Notes: a model not told the origin generated them from the sequence alone. A stretch of DNA of 64,000 nucleotides from Hahella sp050299855 (GCA_050299855.1 JBNKWQ010000042.1:193010-257009), one strand, 5' to 3'. Counted from the first letter of the stretch, positions 36,718-46,176 are shown. Program-made: numbers and translations.

Positions 36718-36920
36718 TCGTAGTTCCGGGCCGACCCTATTTATAATAATTGGAATTATCCAAGCGCCAGAGTTTTTCAGAGGTCGTGGAACGCGTCAAG
36801 ATACTTATGGCTTGTCTTGCTTAGATTTAATAAAGCAAAGGCCTGAAAAACGACAACCCTTGTGTTAAATGATCCCCGTTGCAGGCTCCCTGACTGCTGC
36901 ACACTTTTACTTTAGGTGAC

Positions 36921-37454
36921 CTATGTCGCAGAGGATTTTTTCGCCTCCATGAAGTACGTTAGCGGATTGATATAAAATGCTTTTTTGAATCCCTGGGTAG
37001 AACCATCCATCAGCCAAGGCAGTGGAATCAAGCTTAAAATAGAAAAATGCAAATGGGGTTGTTTTCCTTTGGCATTCCCACTATCCCCGACACGACCAAT
37101 GTCAGTTCCCGCGGGAATCAGATATCCCGCTTTAACATTCAGGCTATCCATATGGGCAAAGTAATGAAGTCGCCACTTAGGCCCCAGGCCCAGGATAACC
37201 TGGCCACCCTTAGCGACCGTTCCTCTATACAGAATAAGTAAATTGGTAGATGAGAGAACAGGTACACCTCTGCCAGCAAAAATATCGATGCCTTTGTGAA
37301 CTCCCGAAGTACCCCAGGGTTCATACCAAAAACTGTTGCTGTTCCAATCAGATTCAGTCGCATTCATGACCGGAATACATTTCGGTTCCGGGATTAAAAA
37401 GCCTATTGCGATTAAACCCAGGATTGAAAGTAATGCTTTGTATCTTTTCTTCAT
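36921..37454 (-). CDS. M23-family peptidase domain protein
   Basis: The 177-residue protein has a N-terminal membrane anchor (LLSILGLIAIGFLIP) and a LytM domain with zinc motif HKGIDIFA (HxxxD) and HLHF. Residues between (HYFAHMDSLNVKAG, GRVGDSGNAKGKQPHLHF) match the catalytic core. It probably cuts peptidoglycan peptide bridges in the periplasm, or is a scaffold. Single gene with its own promoter. The enzyme class is firm; the substrate is not. Confidence 0.88.
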   Translation of the reverse strand: MKKRYKALLSILGLIAIGFLIPEPKCIPVMNATESDWNSNSFWYEPWGTSGVHKGIDIFAGRGVPVLSSTNLLILYRGTVAKGGQVILGLGPKWRLHYFAHMDSLNVKAGYLIPAGTDIGRVGDSGNAKGKQPHLHFSILSLIPLPWLMDGSTQGFKKAFYINPLTYFMEAKKSSAT

Positions 37455-37495
37455 GATGAAAGTATATAACCCAGGCAGGTAATCAATCTTTGGCT

Positions 37496-38101
37496 TTACC
37501 GATCATTTATACCCATACCATCGAATATAAGCGGCATACATTTTTCAATTCTTGCATCTCGGGTTTTGGACTGTTTGGCGGCCGAAAAATAGAGAAGGTA
37601 TCCTCTTTGTCGCCCAGGTGTTAATGCATAAAACGCATCTTTCAGGCCGGGAATAACATCAAGCTTGTATTGGAACTCGTTAGGAATGCTGAAATCTTCT
37701 GTCTTTTTAAAATCCACTTTTAAACCGGTTTGTTCGATGTCTATTGCTTCGTTGAGATAAGCCTTTATGGCGGGTTCCAGCGCTTCTATTTCCTGTGTAC
37801 TGGTGAATCGAATCTGGCGCGTCGCCTGTGTATTCTCGGTTTGTGAAATCAAAATTCCTTTAGCATCTTTTAGCAGAGCACCTTTCAAAAACAAAAGCGC
37901 GCAGTATTCTTTGAAGCCATGCATTAAAACAACGTTTTTTCCTTCAAACGTGTAAAAGGGTTTACCCCATTTAAACGCTTCAATCAGCTGACTGGCATTA
38001 ATAATCTTTCTAAGTAATTTATATTCCTGCTGCCACTTATTGGCATTACTTAGGAACATATCAACCTTGGGATTCATTCCGGTTCTGACGCCTGCCCCCA
38101 T
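37496..38101 (-). CDS. DUF1801 / YdeI-type protein
   Basis: The 201-residue protein has an N-terminal DUF1801 part (LRKIINASQLIEAFKWGKPFYTFEGKNVVLM, with FLKGALLKD) and a YdeI/OmpD-associated C-terminal part with TPGRQRGYLLYFSAAKQSKTRDARIEKCM. The family is widespread and its function unknown; it may be linked to stress. The N-terminal MGAGVRTG is retained because no better start is seen. Downstream of FHA gene by about 140 bases; not an evident operon. Confidence 0.86.
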   Translation of the reverse strand: MGAGVRTGMNPKVDMFLSNANKWQQEYKLLRKIINASQLIEAFKWGKPFYTFEGKNVVLMHGFKEYCALLFLKGALLKDAKGILISQTENTQATRQIRFTSTQEIEALEPAIKAYLNEAIDIEQTGLKVDFKKTEDFSIPNEFQYKLDVIPGLKDAFYALTPGRQRGYLLYFSAAKQSKTRDARIEKCMPLIFDGMGINDR

Positions 38102-38200
38102 GTGAAACTCCTTTTCAATTAAGCCATACTTTCAGCGCCTGTTTAATCTAACGGCAGACCTGGCTAATCGTGAACTATTTATTTTTCCCATTGGAATGCT

Positions 38201-38260
38201 TTTTTAATCCATTGGGCTGTTGTTTAATCCATTGGACTGTTGTTTAATCCAGTGGACTGA
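38201..38260. repeat. three tandem 20-bp copies at the end of the FHA gene
   Basis: Copies of T-TTTAATCCATTGGACTG at 38201-38220, 38221-38240 and 38241-38260, with a weaker fourth copy at 38181-38200. The unit spans the FHA gene stop (TGGATTAA on the minus strand), so each copy brings a duplicated stop. Confidence 0.92.
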
Positions 38261-39095
38261 TCGTACAAAACATCAGCTCTATACGACCCAGCTTGATGCT
38301 GTCCCCGTCATCGAGTGAGGCATCCTGAACTTTTTTGCCATTGAGTTGAATGCCGTTGGTGGAATGATGATCCTTGATATTCCAACGCCCTCCCTTATAG
38401 GTGAGTTCCGCATGCTGCTCTGAGACGCTGGGGTCAACAATTTGCAGGTGGGCAATATCCCCACGTCCGATGATCCAGCGTTGATTACCAATTTCCAACG
38501 ACAACCCAAAGACTTTGGGTTTGACCTTCTCCTGAAACACAACCAGCGCTGCACTATTGATAGTATCACTGCCGGACAATGCGGCTGCGATCAAAGAATC
38601 CAGTGTATGACGCGGATGTGCAGGCTTATCGGATTTAAATTCCGCCAGCCGCTCTCGGTCCAAAGGAGACCAGCCGGCAGGTAATGGGTAACTCTGCTGA
38701 ACATGAGTGGCATCCGGATCTTCGTCTTCATCGGTATAGACCAGGGACTCATGGTCCTCAGATTCCGCAGTAAGGTGACTTGAGATGATAGTCGCGTCAG
38801 CCTCATCTTCGTTAACCACTGTAAATGCTTCGCTGCTGAATTTAATCACATCTCCGGGATGTAACAGTGTGGGCTCACTGATCTTGCGATTATTAACAGT
38901 GGTACCGTTAGTGGAGTGAAGGTCTTCGACAAAAAGGCCCTCTTTACGCAATACGATTCTGGCATGTTCCCTGGAAGGCGCACCCTGTTCCAAAGGTATG
39001 TCGCAGGAAGAACCGCGCCCCACGAGCATCGAAGCACGGGTTAAAGCGAAATCCTTTCCATCATAAAGTCTCTTGAGATAATAGTTGGCCAACAT
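38244..39095 (-). CDS. double FHA-domain protein
   Basis: The 283-residue cytoplasmic protein has two forkhead-associated domains: LVGRGSSCDIPLEQGAPSREHARI with HSTNGTTVNN, and IIGRGDIAHLQIVDPSVSEQHAEL with HSTNGIQLNG. Both keep the phosphothreonine pocket residues. A linker of about 80 acidic residues contains Thr/Ser-rich pieces. It should bind phosphothreonine proteins; no kinase gene is nearby, so the partner is unknown. The stop lies inside the tandem repeat. Confidence 0.92.
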   Translation of the reverse strand: MLANYYLKRLYDGKDFALTRASMLVGRGSSCDIPLEQGAPSREHARIVLRKEGLFVEDLHSTNGTTVNNRKISEPTLLHPGDVIKFSSEAFTVVNEDEADATIISSHLTAESEDHESLVYTDEDEDPDATHVQQSYPLPAGWSPLDRERLAEFKSDKPAHPRHTLDSLIAAALSGSDTINSAALVVFQEKVKPKVFGLSLEIGNQRWIIGRGDIAHLQIVDPSVSEQHAELTYKGGRWNIKDHHSTNGIQLNGKKVQDASLDDGDSIKLGRIELMFCTISPLD

Positions 39096-39256
39096 GGTAG
39101 AAATATCCCCTGAAATTTTTTCTCCTAGCTTAGCCCCAATTGTTGCAATATCCCATTGATGAATTGAAATTTACTGATTGCTCAACCGCTTCAAACCAGA
39201 CAGAAATAAATGAGTCGTACACATCTTTTGGATTTTAAAACGACGGGAAATCCAAA

Positions 39257-39286
39257 TAAAAAAAGGGCACCTGTCCGGCACCCTTT
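39257..39286 (-). terminator. terminator for the fatty acyl-CoA reductase gene
   Basis: On the minus strand, AAAGGGTGCC / GGTGCCCTTT with loop GGACA (7-bp core with two G-T pairs plus A/T extension) followed by TTTTT. It lies about 55 bases after the stop. Confidence 0.85.
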
Positions 39287-39341
39287 CATACACTTAAACT
39301 TTAGCTATTCAACAATAACGTTCCTGAGAGTTAGTTCCTTA

Positions 39342-40868
39342 TCAGGCCGCCTGGCTTTGTTGTTCCACAGCTGTCTTGTTGAGCTTGTATACCCGGCGAG
39401 GTTTCAGCGCAAACTTGTTCAGCCCGGGCACATGCACTTTACGCAAGTAGTAACCCCAGTCAAAGTCAGCTGAATTCACTGGAAATTCCTGTTTATCAAC
39501 ATCCCCCATTCTTTCTGCCAGAGCCTGCAGCTTGGAGTTGCTGAAAGTGTAGGAAGGCGCTGTGTAGAACGAGAATACGATTGACAGTTTACGGGTTGCC
39601 TCCAGATTCGAGAGCATCCGGCTGCTGGGTTCTTTCCCCATCATTTCCAACAATTTGTACCCAGCTTTCAGGGATCTGTAGCCGAAGGTCATCACCGCAT
39701 TAAAAATCGGCGTCGGAATCAGCATAAACGCTTTCTGTGGTTTGCGATAAAACAGCCTGTTATGCAGATCGTAGTGTTCTTCCGCTTCTGCCTGCACATG
39801 GGAAACCACATCCTTGATTCTGATCGGATTGGCTTCACTACTGCTACACTGGTAAATTCGCTGCTGGCCAGGCTCCAGCAACGCTTCCGCGGCACTGAGA
39901 ATGATACTGTTGGCCACCAGATCGGCGGGAATGATATCGATAATGCCTTCTTTTTTTCCTGGGAAGAAGGTCACTTTTTCGCGGGCATAAGCCAAGATGA
40001 TAGCATCTGCTACTTTCACACCTTCAATCCAGCCTGGCACCGGTCCTTGAAGCGTACTTTCCACAATGGAAGGACGCAGAATCGTCAGCGTCTTGCCGTA
40101 CATGGCCTTCATTAAAAGCTGTTCACCCATCCATTTGGTAAAAGTGTAGGTATCGTTCCAGCCATAATGATTTGATTCAGCAATACCGAGATCAACCAGA
40201 TCCTTTTCCCGCTGCCTATCATCCTGTGCTGCAGCTGCGACCTGCTGCACTTTGGTTTGCAGCGTTTCGATCAGTGGCTCCACTTCAAAGTAACCAAACT
40301 CTGAACGTTCAATCCATTGCCCTGCAGGAAATACGTTCTCCTCTTCCATGACCCCTTTGTTATAGCCGTTAACATAGCACGTTGACACCTGCACAATCGG
40401 GGTATCACCTCCGGCACGGGATAATGCCACCATGTTGTTCAGGCAGAGAGTGTTAATCTTCAGCGCCTGATCCAGAGCTTCACGGAAGTTGACGCTGGCA
40501 GCAGAGTTGATAATAACGTCCAGCTGGCCGGCGAGTTCCATAAACTCATCTTCTGACAAACCGAAATTCTTCTCTGTCATTTCTCCGCTGACAAAGCAAA
40601 GGTGATCATCGCAAAATTCTTGAAAATGCTGAGGGTCTTTTGCTTTGAGGGTTTCAAAAATTGAAGACTGGGCAATTTCATTGGCGAAGCGTTTTTCTGC
40701 TGTCGGATAAGTTCGATTACCGCGTATCAGCAGATAAATCTTCCCAATGGAAGGTACACTGCTTAGAACCTTTTCCAGGACAACCTTGCCGACAAACCCG
40801 GTCGTTCCAGAAATGAGCACGTTTTTGCCCGCCAGTGCGGCTAGTGTTTTGGACTCGATCATATCCAC
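39342..40868 (-). CDS. fatty acyl-CoA reductase (alcohol- or aldehyde-forming)
   Basis: A 508-residue NAD(P)H-dependent reductase of the extended-SDR/male-sterility type: Rossmann motif ISGTTGFVGKVVLEK, catalytic YTFTKWMGEQ (YxxxK), and a C-terminal FAR-like helical part. Length and sequence style resemble the Marinobacter fatty acyl-CoA reductase family that reduces long acyl-CoA or acyl-ACP to fatty alcohols for wax esters. Cytoplasmic and peripherally membrane-associated. A wax-ester synthase is not in the window. Promoter region holds two inverted repeats and is shared with the alpha/beta hydrolase gene. Confidence 0.9.
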   Translation of the reverse strand: MDMIESKTLAALAGKNVLISGTTGFVGKVVLEKVLSSVPSIGKIYLLIRGNRTYPTAEKRFANEIAQSSIFETLKAKDPQHFQEFCDDHLCFVSGEMTEKNFGLSEDEFMELAGQLDVIINSAASVNFREALDQALKINTLCLNNMVALSRAGGDTPIVQVSTCYVNGYNKGVMEEENVFPAGQWIERSEFGYFEVEPLIETLQTKVQQVAAAAQDDRQREKDLVDLGIAESNHYGWNDTYTFTKWMGEQLLMKAMYGKTLTILRPSIVESTLQGPVPGWIEGVKVADAIILAYAREKVTFFPGKKEGIIDIIPADLVANSIILSAAEALLEPGQQRIYQCSSSEANPIRIKDVVSHVQAEAEEHYDLHNRLFYRKPQKAFMLIPTPIFNAVMTFGYRSLKAGYKLLEMMGKEPSSRMLSNLEATRKLSIVFSFYTAPSYTFSNSKLQALAERMGDVDKQEFPVNSADFDWGYYLRKVHVPGLNKFALKPRRVYKLNKTAVEQQSQAA

Positions 40869-41281
40869 CTTGCTCCTCTTTCCTTATAAGTTTGTAGCTG
40901 ATATTTCTAACTGAATTTCAATATTTGCTGACATCCCATTACGCTAATCCATGTAATGGCGACCCAGCTAAAAGTCAGTTAGAGATATCATCTGACCTTC
41001 CTGGCATGGCGCTCCCATTTCCCCAGAAGCTCCCGAACCGGGAGATTAACACGCTCTAACATTTGAATCACCGACGATAAAGTGTCTTGTTTAGAGCGCG
41101 GACCTGGACTAGGAGACCCACTATAATGCGCTTAATTGACTCCTATTTGATAAAAATATTTACATTTGGTTACAAGATTAAACGTGATGGACATCTCAGT
41201 TGGCTGGTTATCCAAAAGACATTCCACTCCCCGTGATAAAACTCACAGCAAAAATCTGACCAGCTTTACAAAACGACCCTG
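40869..41281. other. 410-base regulatory region upstream of the fatty acyl-CoA reductase
   Basis: Contains the inverted repeat CCATTAC / GTAATGG (40936-40959), about 70 bases upstream of the ATG, and a hairpin CTCCC-GAACC-GGGAG at 41030-41044. No coding frame is supported. The 15-bp palindrome at 41282 lies at its far edge. Confidence 0.55.
40936..40959. promoter_or_regulatory. inverted repeat near the reductase promoter
   Basis: CCATTAC-N10-GTAATGG, perfect 7-bp arms with ten bases between. A candidate operator for the reductase. Confidence 0.4.
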
Positions 41282-41296
41282 GATTGTCTTACAATC
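41282..41296. promoter_or_regulatory. palindrome GATTGT-CTT-ACAATC
   Basis: A perfect 6-3-6 inverted repeat spanning the stop of the alpha/beta hydrolase gene. Nearly identical to the copy at 42361-42375; only one spacer base differs. See finding. Confidence 0.5.
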
Positions 41297-42149
41297 TTGT
41301 TTTAAACCATTGACATGTCAGGCGAATTACTTCGTCCTTTTGCTGGTCCATATGGCCAAGATGACCATTGCCTGGAAGTATATGCAGTGCTTTTTCTGAC
41401 CTGAGCAGGTTGAATAAGAGTTCTGCAGATGCAGGTGGATCGATTTCATCCTCTGCGCCATGGATAACACAAACCGGACAGCGGATTAACGGGGCACGCT
41501 TGTAAGTATCAACAACAAAACACTCTAGAGCCCCAGGCAACGGCAGCTTTGAATATGCCTGGAGGAAGTAGGGATCTTCCTTTATAGCCCTGTTTATACC
41601 TTCATCGACCGCCGCGCGGACATTCTTAAAAGCAAAGTCCAGTGGCACATGGATATTGCCATGACCAAGCCAGGACTTTAGGGTCCCCAACGCACTTGCA
41701 ACCTGAAAAAAAGGCCTTTCATACCACTTGAGAACATTGCGCACGGTTGCATCGAGAGTCACAACAGTTTTCAGGTCAATGCCTGAGGCTGCAGCTTCGA
41801 GTACAGCTGTCCCCCCGGATGAAAAACCGAATGCCCCGACAGACATTCGCACCACGTCGGTGCGCCTGTGTAGATAATTTAGTGCACAACGGACATCCTC
41901 CACCCATTCGGACATCTTGACATGGAATCGACTACCACCGGACTCTCCATGGCCATGCATATCGATGACCAAAGCAGCAACTTCGTTTTGAGCCAGGGCC
42001 TCAGCCATTTCAAAAAAATGTTCCTTATAGTCCATGGCACCATGGCAGAGAATGGCTGCTGGGTAAATTTGCACCTGCTTCGGAAGAAAGAGGCGTCCCC
42101 GGATCTGTATACCACGGGATTCAAATTGAACGGCTTCCTGTCTGATCAC
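41289..42149 (-). CDS. alpha/beta hydrolase
   Basis: The 286-residue protein shows the alpha/beta hydrolase fold: oxyanion part LCHGAMDY, nucleophile in GFSSGG (Ser near 113), an acid Asp in HGAEDEIDPP, and a His in GNGHLGHMD. It is cytoplasmic (no signal). The substrate is unknown, but the setting next to the fatty acyl-CoA reductase and the methyltransferase suggests an ester, lipid or thioester. It is transcribed towards the reductase gene on the same strand, 420 bases upstream. Confidence 0.9.
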   Translation of the reverse strand: MIRQEAVQFESRGIQIRGRLFLPKQVQIYPAAILCHGAMDYKEHFFEMAEALAQNEVAALVIDMHGHGESGGSRFHVKMSEWVEDVRCALNYLHRRTDVVRMSVGAFGFSSGGTAVLEAAASGIDLKTVVTLDATVRNVLKWYERPFFQVASALGTLKSWLGHGNIHVPLDFAFKNVRAAVDEGINRAIKEDPYFLQAYSKLPLPGALECFVVDTYKRAPLIRCPVCVIHGAEDEIDPPASAELLFNLLRSEKALHILPGNGHLGHMDQQKDEVIRLTCQWFKTRL

Positions 42150-42543
42150 TTAAATAACCTATACGGTTTGGCGGTGAAGAAAGAGATTAGATATTGCCGA
42201 TAGCCAAGGTGTCAGGTGTCGGCGATTTACTTTATTAAACGATTAACTTTACCGAATGGTGAATCTCAATCGGAGTGTTGCAAGTCTACTTCTCTACTTT
42301 CCTTTGCAACAGGTAAATCCCTGTTTTCCTTTATGTGAACTCCTCCACACCCGGTTTACAGATTGTCCTACAATCTACTGCAAATATATGAATTTTTGCA
42401 GGTTTTTATGCGTTTTCGTTAACTTCTGCAAACTAAAAATGCGGTCTGACGCACAGTCTTGTAACAATGGGTAATCTAGTATGCGGTCTCACAGGCTCGA
42501 ACAATAACAAGATCAAACCAGAATAAAATAGCAGGCAGAGATC
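42150..42543. other. 390-base divergent region of the hydrolase and methyltransferase genes
   Basis: AT-rich, with the palindrome at 42361-42375 and a second inverted repeat CTGCAAA / TTTGCAG (about 42378-42401). The short frame from 42256 looks random. No RNA gene found. Confidence 0.5.
42361..42375. promoter_or_regulatory. palindrome GATTGT-CCT-ACAATC
   Basis: A perfect 6-3-6 inverted repeat, about 170 bases upstream of the methyltransferase ATG. Same arms as the copy at 41282-41296. Confidence 0.55.
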
Positions 42544-43239
42544 ATGACAACTGAAGTAGCAAGCATGAAAGACAACGGAGTCACCAAGGACAAATATAAA
42601 GTCATTGGACCCCTCTATGATTTCCTGAGCGCTCTATATAGCGGTAAATCTATTCATCAATGCAAAATCGGGATGATCAACTCTGATCAGGTTCGCCCAG
42701 GCGACAAAGTATTGTTCGCCGGCGTTGGTCATGGCAAAGACGCCATTCACGCAGCGGAAATAGGCGCAGAAGTAACCGTTATTGATTTGTCCGCCACCAT
42801 GCTGAAAAAGTTTTCTGAAGGGCTGGCTGCACAAAACAAAAGCCACCTTAACATTCGCCAGGTCCATGCCGACATTTTCACGTTCAATGAACTGGAAGGC
42901 TATGACATGGTGGTTGCTAACTTTTTCCTCAACGTTTTCGACGAACCTGTAATGGCCAAAGTTTTGGAACACCTGATTGCATTGACCAAGAAAGGTGGAA
43001 AAGTCGTCGTTGGCGATTTTGCCTTCCCTACCGGCAACATCATTTCACGCACTTTCAAGAAAGTTTACTGGTATCTCGCCGTTTCCATCTTTTGGTTGTT
43101 TGCCAACAATGCCATGCACAGCATTTATAACTACCCGGAACACATGAAAAAACAGGGCCTGATCATTCGGGACAAAAAATATTTCAAGCTTCTTAAAGTG
43201 AACTGCTACTGGTCCATCCTTGGCTACAAATCCGTGTAA
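42544..43239 (+). CDS. class I SAM-dependent methyltransferase
   Basis: The 231-residue protein has the methyltransferase motif I KVLFAGVGHGKDAI, the acidic VTVIDLS, motif II region GYDMVVANFF and motif III GGKVVVGDFAF. It carries a hydrophobic segment (YLAVSIFWLFANN) near residue 185 that may touch the membrane, which fits a lipid substrate. It lies 60 bases before the DUF2156 gene on the same strand; both are probably one operon. The exact methyl acceptor is unknown. Confidence 0.85.
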   Translation: MTTEVASMKDNGVTKDKYKVIGPLYDFLSALYSGKSIHQCKIGMINSDQVRPGDKVLFAGVGHGKDAIHAAEIGAEVTVIDLSATMLKKFSEGLAAQNKSHLNIRQVHADIFTFNELEGYDMVVANFFLNVFDEPVMAKVLEHLIALTKKGGKVVVGDFAFPTGNIISRTFKKVYWYLAVSIFWLFANNAMHSIYNYPEHMKKQGLIIRDKKYFKLLKVNCYWSILGYKSV

Positions 43240-43299
43240 TTCAGTCTGTGTTATTTAAAGTCTAACAATAAAGATAATAAGTAGATCAGGAGTTGGAGT

Positions 43300-44307
43300 A
43301 TGAGTCAGCAGGTATTAGCCCTTGATAGCCTCAGCGACGTTCGCCAAGGGGATTTCACCTTTTCTGAGCGGGTCAATTATCTGAAAGAGTTTGGACGTCA
43401 CTCACAGTCCTTCTCTACACTTCAGCCAGGTATGAAGTATTTCGATCTGGAAGGGGTAGGATACATAGCCTATATGCGCAACTGGGGTAATATTTTCGTT
43501 TTGTCGGACCCTGTCTGCGCACCCGAAAACCTGGACCTGATACTGACGGCATTCCACAAAAAACACCCCAGGGCCAATTACGTTCAGGTTAGCAAGCGAG
43601 TTGCTGAAATCCTTAAGGATCGCTTCAATCTTTATGGTACTCAATTCGGATCTGAAGCACGCATAAACCTCAAAAGCTGGAGCCTTACCGGCAAGAAGAA
43701 ACAAGTTTTGAGGACAGCCCTGAATCAGGCGGAAAAACAGGGTATCACGGTGAAGGAACGTTTTAGCGACGATCACACTAAAGAGATCTCTGAAGCCTGG
43801 ATCAAAACTCGGAAGTGCAAGAGCAACGAAATCCGTTTTCTGATTCGCCCCATGAATATGAACTACAAAGAAAACGAGCGCCATTTCTATGCTTATCAGG
43901 ATGGCCAGGCCGTTGGCTTTATCTACTTCGATCCGATTTATGAGAAAAACCAGATCGTTAGTTACGTGCCTAACATCTCCAGAGCATCCGCTAATTTCAA
44001 GCAGGGAATTTTCTACACCATTATGGCCCATGCAATGGAAGTGTTTCAGCAGGAGGGCGTGCCCTATCTGGACCTGGGTCTTATACCCCTGATGCTGGCT
44101 AAAGAAGCGGAACCACAAGAATCCAAATTGCTGAAGAAGTTGCTTCACGTGGTCTACGAAAAAGGTAACTTTCTATACAACTTCAAAGGTTTGGAGTTTA
44201 CCAAGACAAGATTTAGAGGCGAAGTCGAAAAGACCTACTGTTGCCATAGCAAGGCATTGCCTCTGATTGAATTCCTGGGAATGTTCAAACTGACAAGGTT
44301 GATCTAA
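43300..44307 (+). CDS. DUF2156 / MprF-like acyl- or aminoacyl-transferase domain protein
   Basis: The 335-residue protein has no membrane helix and matches the GNAT-type catalytic domain found at the end of phosphatidylglycerol lysyltransferase (MprF): FSTLQPGMKYFDLEGVGYIAYMRNWGN, VFVLSDPVCAPE, KHPRANYVQ, the AWIKTRK region, and FIYFDPIYEKNQIVSYVPNISR, YLDLGLIPL. These enzymes transfer an aminoacyl or acyl group to a lipid. Stand-alone soluble forms have unknown acceptors. The upstream methyltransferase and the neighbouring reductase suggest a lipid product. A terminator follows. Confidence 0.82.
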   Translation: MSQQVLALDSLSDVRQGDFTFSERVNYLKEFGRHSQSFSTLQPGMKYFDLEGVGYIAYMRNWGNIFVLSDPVCAPENLDLILTAFHKKHPRANYVQVSKRVAEILKDRFNLYGTQFGSEARINLKSWSLTGKKKQVLRTALNQAEKQGITVKERFSDDHTKEISEAWIKTRKCKSNEIRFLIRPMNMNYKENERHFYAYQDGQAVGFIYFDPIYEKNQIVSYVPNISRASANFKQGIFYTIMAHAMEVFQQEGVPYLDLGLIPLMLAKEAEPQESKLLKKLLHVVYEKGNFLYNFKGLEFTKTRFRGEVEKTYCCHSKALPLIEFLGMFKLTRLI

Positions 44308-44372
44308 ACCTCAAAGCTCCACAAAAAGGAAATACTAAAAAATCAATAATAAAAACAACAAGACCAAGAGTG

Positions 44373-44400
44373 GCCCGCATTAGCGGGCTTTATTTTTTCT
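44373..44400. terminator. bidirectional terminator after the DUF2156 gene
   Basis: GCCCGC / GCGGGC with loop ATTA followed by TTTATTTTTT on the plus strand. It touches the murI stop on the other strand. Confidence 0.88.
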
Positions 44401-45243
44401 TTAGGAATCCGAAAAGGAAGAATCAGGGTAAAGTTCAGCATCCCCTATACTTTCCGTCCAAACGAGTATTTGAGCAAAGCCCAATTGATTTACCGCTGAC
44501 AACCAGGAAGCATCTGCCTGGGTACCGGTATATATCATGCAGTGGTGTCCTGAGATACCTGAAGACTTCTGAACAGGCAATAGTGATTCTACCCGTCTGG
44601 CTATCGCAAGTCCCGAATCAATCCATCCCACACTGGGTGCGATCTTTTCAAGCGATGCCCTGAGCAAAGGAAAATGAGTACAGCCAAGCACCACCTGATC
44701 ACACCCGGCCTCCAGCACTGGGGCAACTTCCCGATACAAGGCTTTCAGATCTACAGGTTTGCCCCGTAGCGCATCTTCGCCCATTTGTACCAGTTTGTTA
44801 GAACCAACCCTTGCCACCTGACAGTCAGGTGCAAATTCAGCGATCAACTGGTCAGTATACTGTCGCTGTACTGTTCCGAAAGTTGCCAGCAGGCCGATTT
44901 GCCCGGTCTGTGAAAGCGCTGATGCAGTTTTAATGGCTGGCACCACACCGACTATGGGTATTGAAAAATGCTGGCGCAAAGCTTCCAACACCAGCGTACT
45001 TGCAGTATTGCAGGCAATAACGATCATTACTGGCCGATAGATCGGAATGATAGATTTCAGCAGTGAAAGCACTCGGGTTTCGAGTTCAGATGGTGACTTG
45101 GGACCATAAGGAAAGCCGCCGAAATCGGCAACATATAATGTATCCAGGGCAGGTAACAGATTCCTGATTTCCTGCCAGACAGTCAGACCACCACTACCGG
45201 AATCCAAAACCAGAATAGAGTTTGAAGTAAGCGCGGACTGCAT
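44401..45243 (-). CDS. murI: glutamate racemase MurI
   Basis: The 280-residue protein has the racemase pattern: LVLDSGSGGLTV, YVADFGGFPYGPKS, the catalytic cysteines in IACNTAST and LGCTHFPLL. It makes D-glutamate for peptidoglycan in the cytoplasm. Its GGFPYG replaces the usual GAMPYG-like loop and is an acceptable variant. It follows nudC by 25 bases, so the two may be co-transcribed. Confidence 0.95.
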   Translation of the reverse strand: MQSALTSNSILVLDSGSGGLTVWQEIRNLLPALDTLYVADFGGFPYGPKSPSELETRVLSLLKSIIPIYRPVMIVIACNTASTLVLEALRQHFSIPIVGVVPAIKTASALSQTGQIGLLATFGTVQRQYTDQLIAEFAPDCQVARVGSNKLVQMGEDALRGKPVDLKALYREVAPVLEAGCDQVVLGCTHFPLLRASLEKIAPSVGWIDSGLAIARRVESLLPVQKSSGISGHHCMIYTGTQADASWLSAVNQLGFAQILVWTESIGDAELYPDSSFSDS

Positions 45244-45268
45244 AGAAAAAATTGAGACCTGAACCTGG

Positions 45269-46096
45269 CTAAAGTTCGGATTTCACCATCGCAATAGCCG
45301 CGTCAATAAGACCGCGGGCGATGGTTTGTGGTGGAGGTATGTTTGGCAAGTCATCAATATCAAACCATTGTGCATCGCGAAGTTCGCTTGGATCGATCTG
45401 AATTTCACCGGCCTCATAATCAGCCACATAACCCAACATCAATTGGTGGGGAAAAGGCCAGGACTGAGATAGTTGGTATTGAATGTTGCAGACCTGAATA
45501 TGAGCCTCTTCAAACACTTCTCGAGCCAAGGCCTCCTCTGCACTTTCACCACACTCAATAAATCCGGCAAGGCAGCTGTACATATCCATTCGGTAGCGGG
45601 TGGACTGGGCCAATAATAGCTCTCTTCCGCGTTTTACCACTGCAATGATGCAGGGAGAAATTTTAGGGTAAGACAGATAGCCGCATTGCGGACAGGTTAA
45701 GGCGCGATCCTGATCGTTAAATGCCAGCTTGGTGCTGCAACGACTACAAAAATTTTGCGTACTTAACCAATAGCGTAACTGGGCCGCGGCATTGATAACT
45801 TTAAAGATATCCTCTGAGGCACGCAGGAGCATATCCCGCAACCCGACCTCCATCCAGCCGTCAGGGACAGTTTTCAGCTCCACTACCCGGCAGGCGCATC
45901 CGTTCACCTCTCCCAACAAGAGCTCCCGCACCGGAGAGCTACTCAATGTCTCAAGCGTCCAAGGCTTGAGCGCTGCGGGATTGTCGCTCCAATCATTGGG
46001 CAGCAATAGCTGATCACCCACGAAATAAATAGACAGGGTATCCTGGCTATCTTCACCGGTCACCATCACGGGGTTATAGGTAAACTGAACAGTCAT
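45269..46096 (-). CDS. nudC: NAD+ diphosphatase NudC
   Basis: A 275-residue Nudix hydrolase with the NudC zinc ribbon (CSRC...CPQC) and Nudix box (GFIECGESAEEALAREVFEEA). The SQSWPFPHQLML element after the box is the NADH pyrophosphatase signature. It hydrolyses NAD(H) and removes NAD caps from RNA. Full length and intact. Confidence 0.95.
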   Translation of the reverse strand: MTVQFTYNPVMVTGEDSQDTLSIYFVGDQLLLPNDWSDNPAALKPWTLETLSSSPVRELLLGEVNGCACRVVELKTVPDGWMEVGLRDMLLRASEDIFKVINAAAQLRYWLSTQNFCSRCSTKLAFNDQDRALTCPQCGYLSYPKISPCIIAVVKRGRELLLAQSTRYRMDMYSCLAGFIECGESAEEALAREVFEEAHIQVCNIQYQLSQSWPFPHQLMLGYVADYEAGEIQIDPSELRDAQWFDIDDLPNIPPPQTIARGLIDAAIAMVKSEL

Positions 46097-46176
46097 AGTA
46101 ATTCCTTATAAACACCCCGACAGAGAATGGCCCGAACGACAAAAGCCTGTCGAGCCTTCAAACTGCCCTAAAAGCC

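Noticed and set aside
42256..42474. 72-residue plus-strand frame in the methyltransferase promoter region
   Set aside because: It contains the operator palindrome and has no ribosome binding site or coding features.
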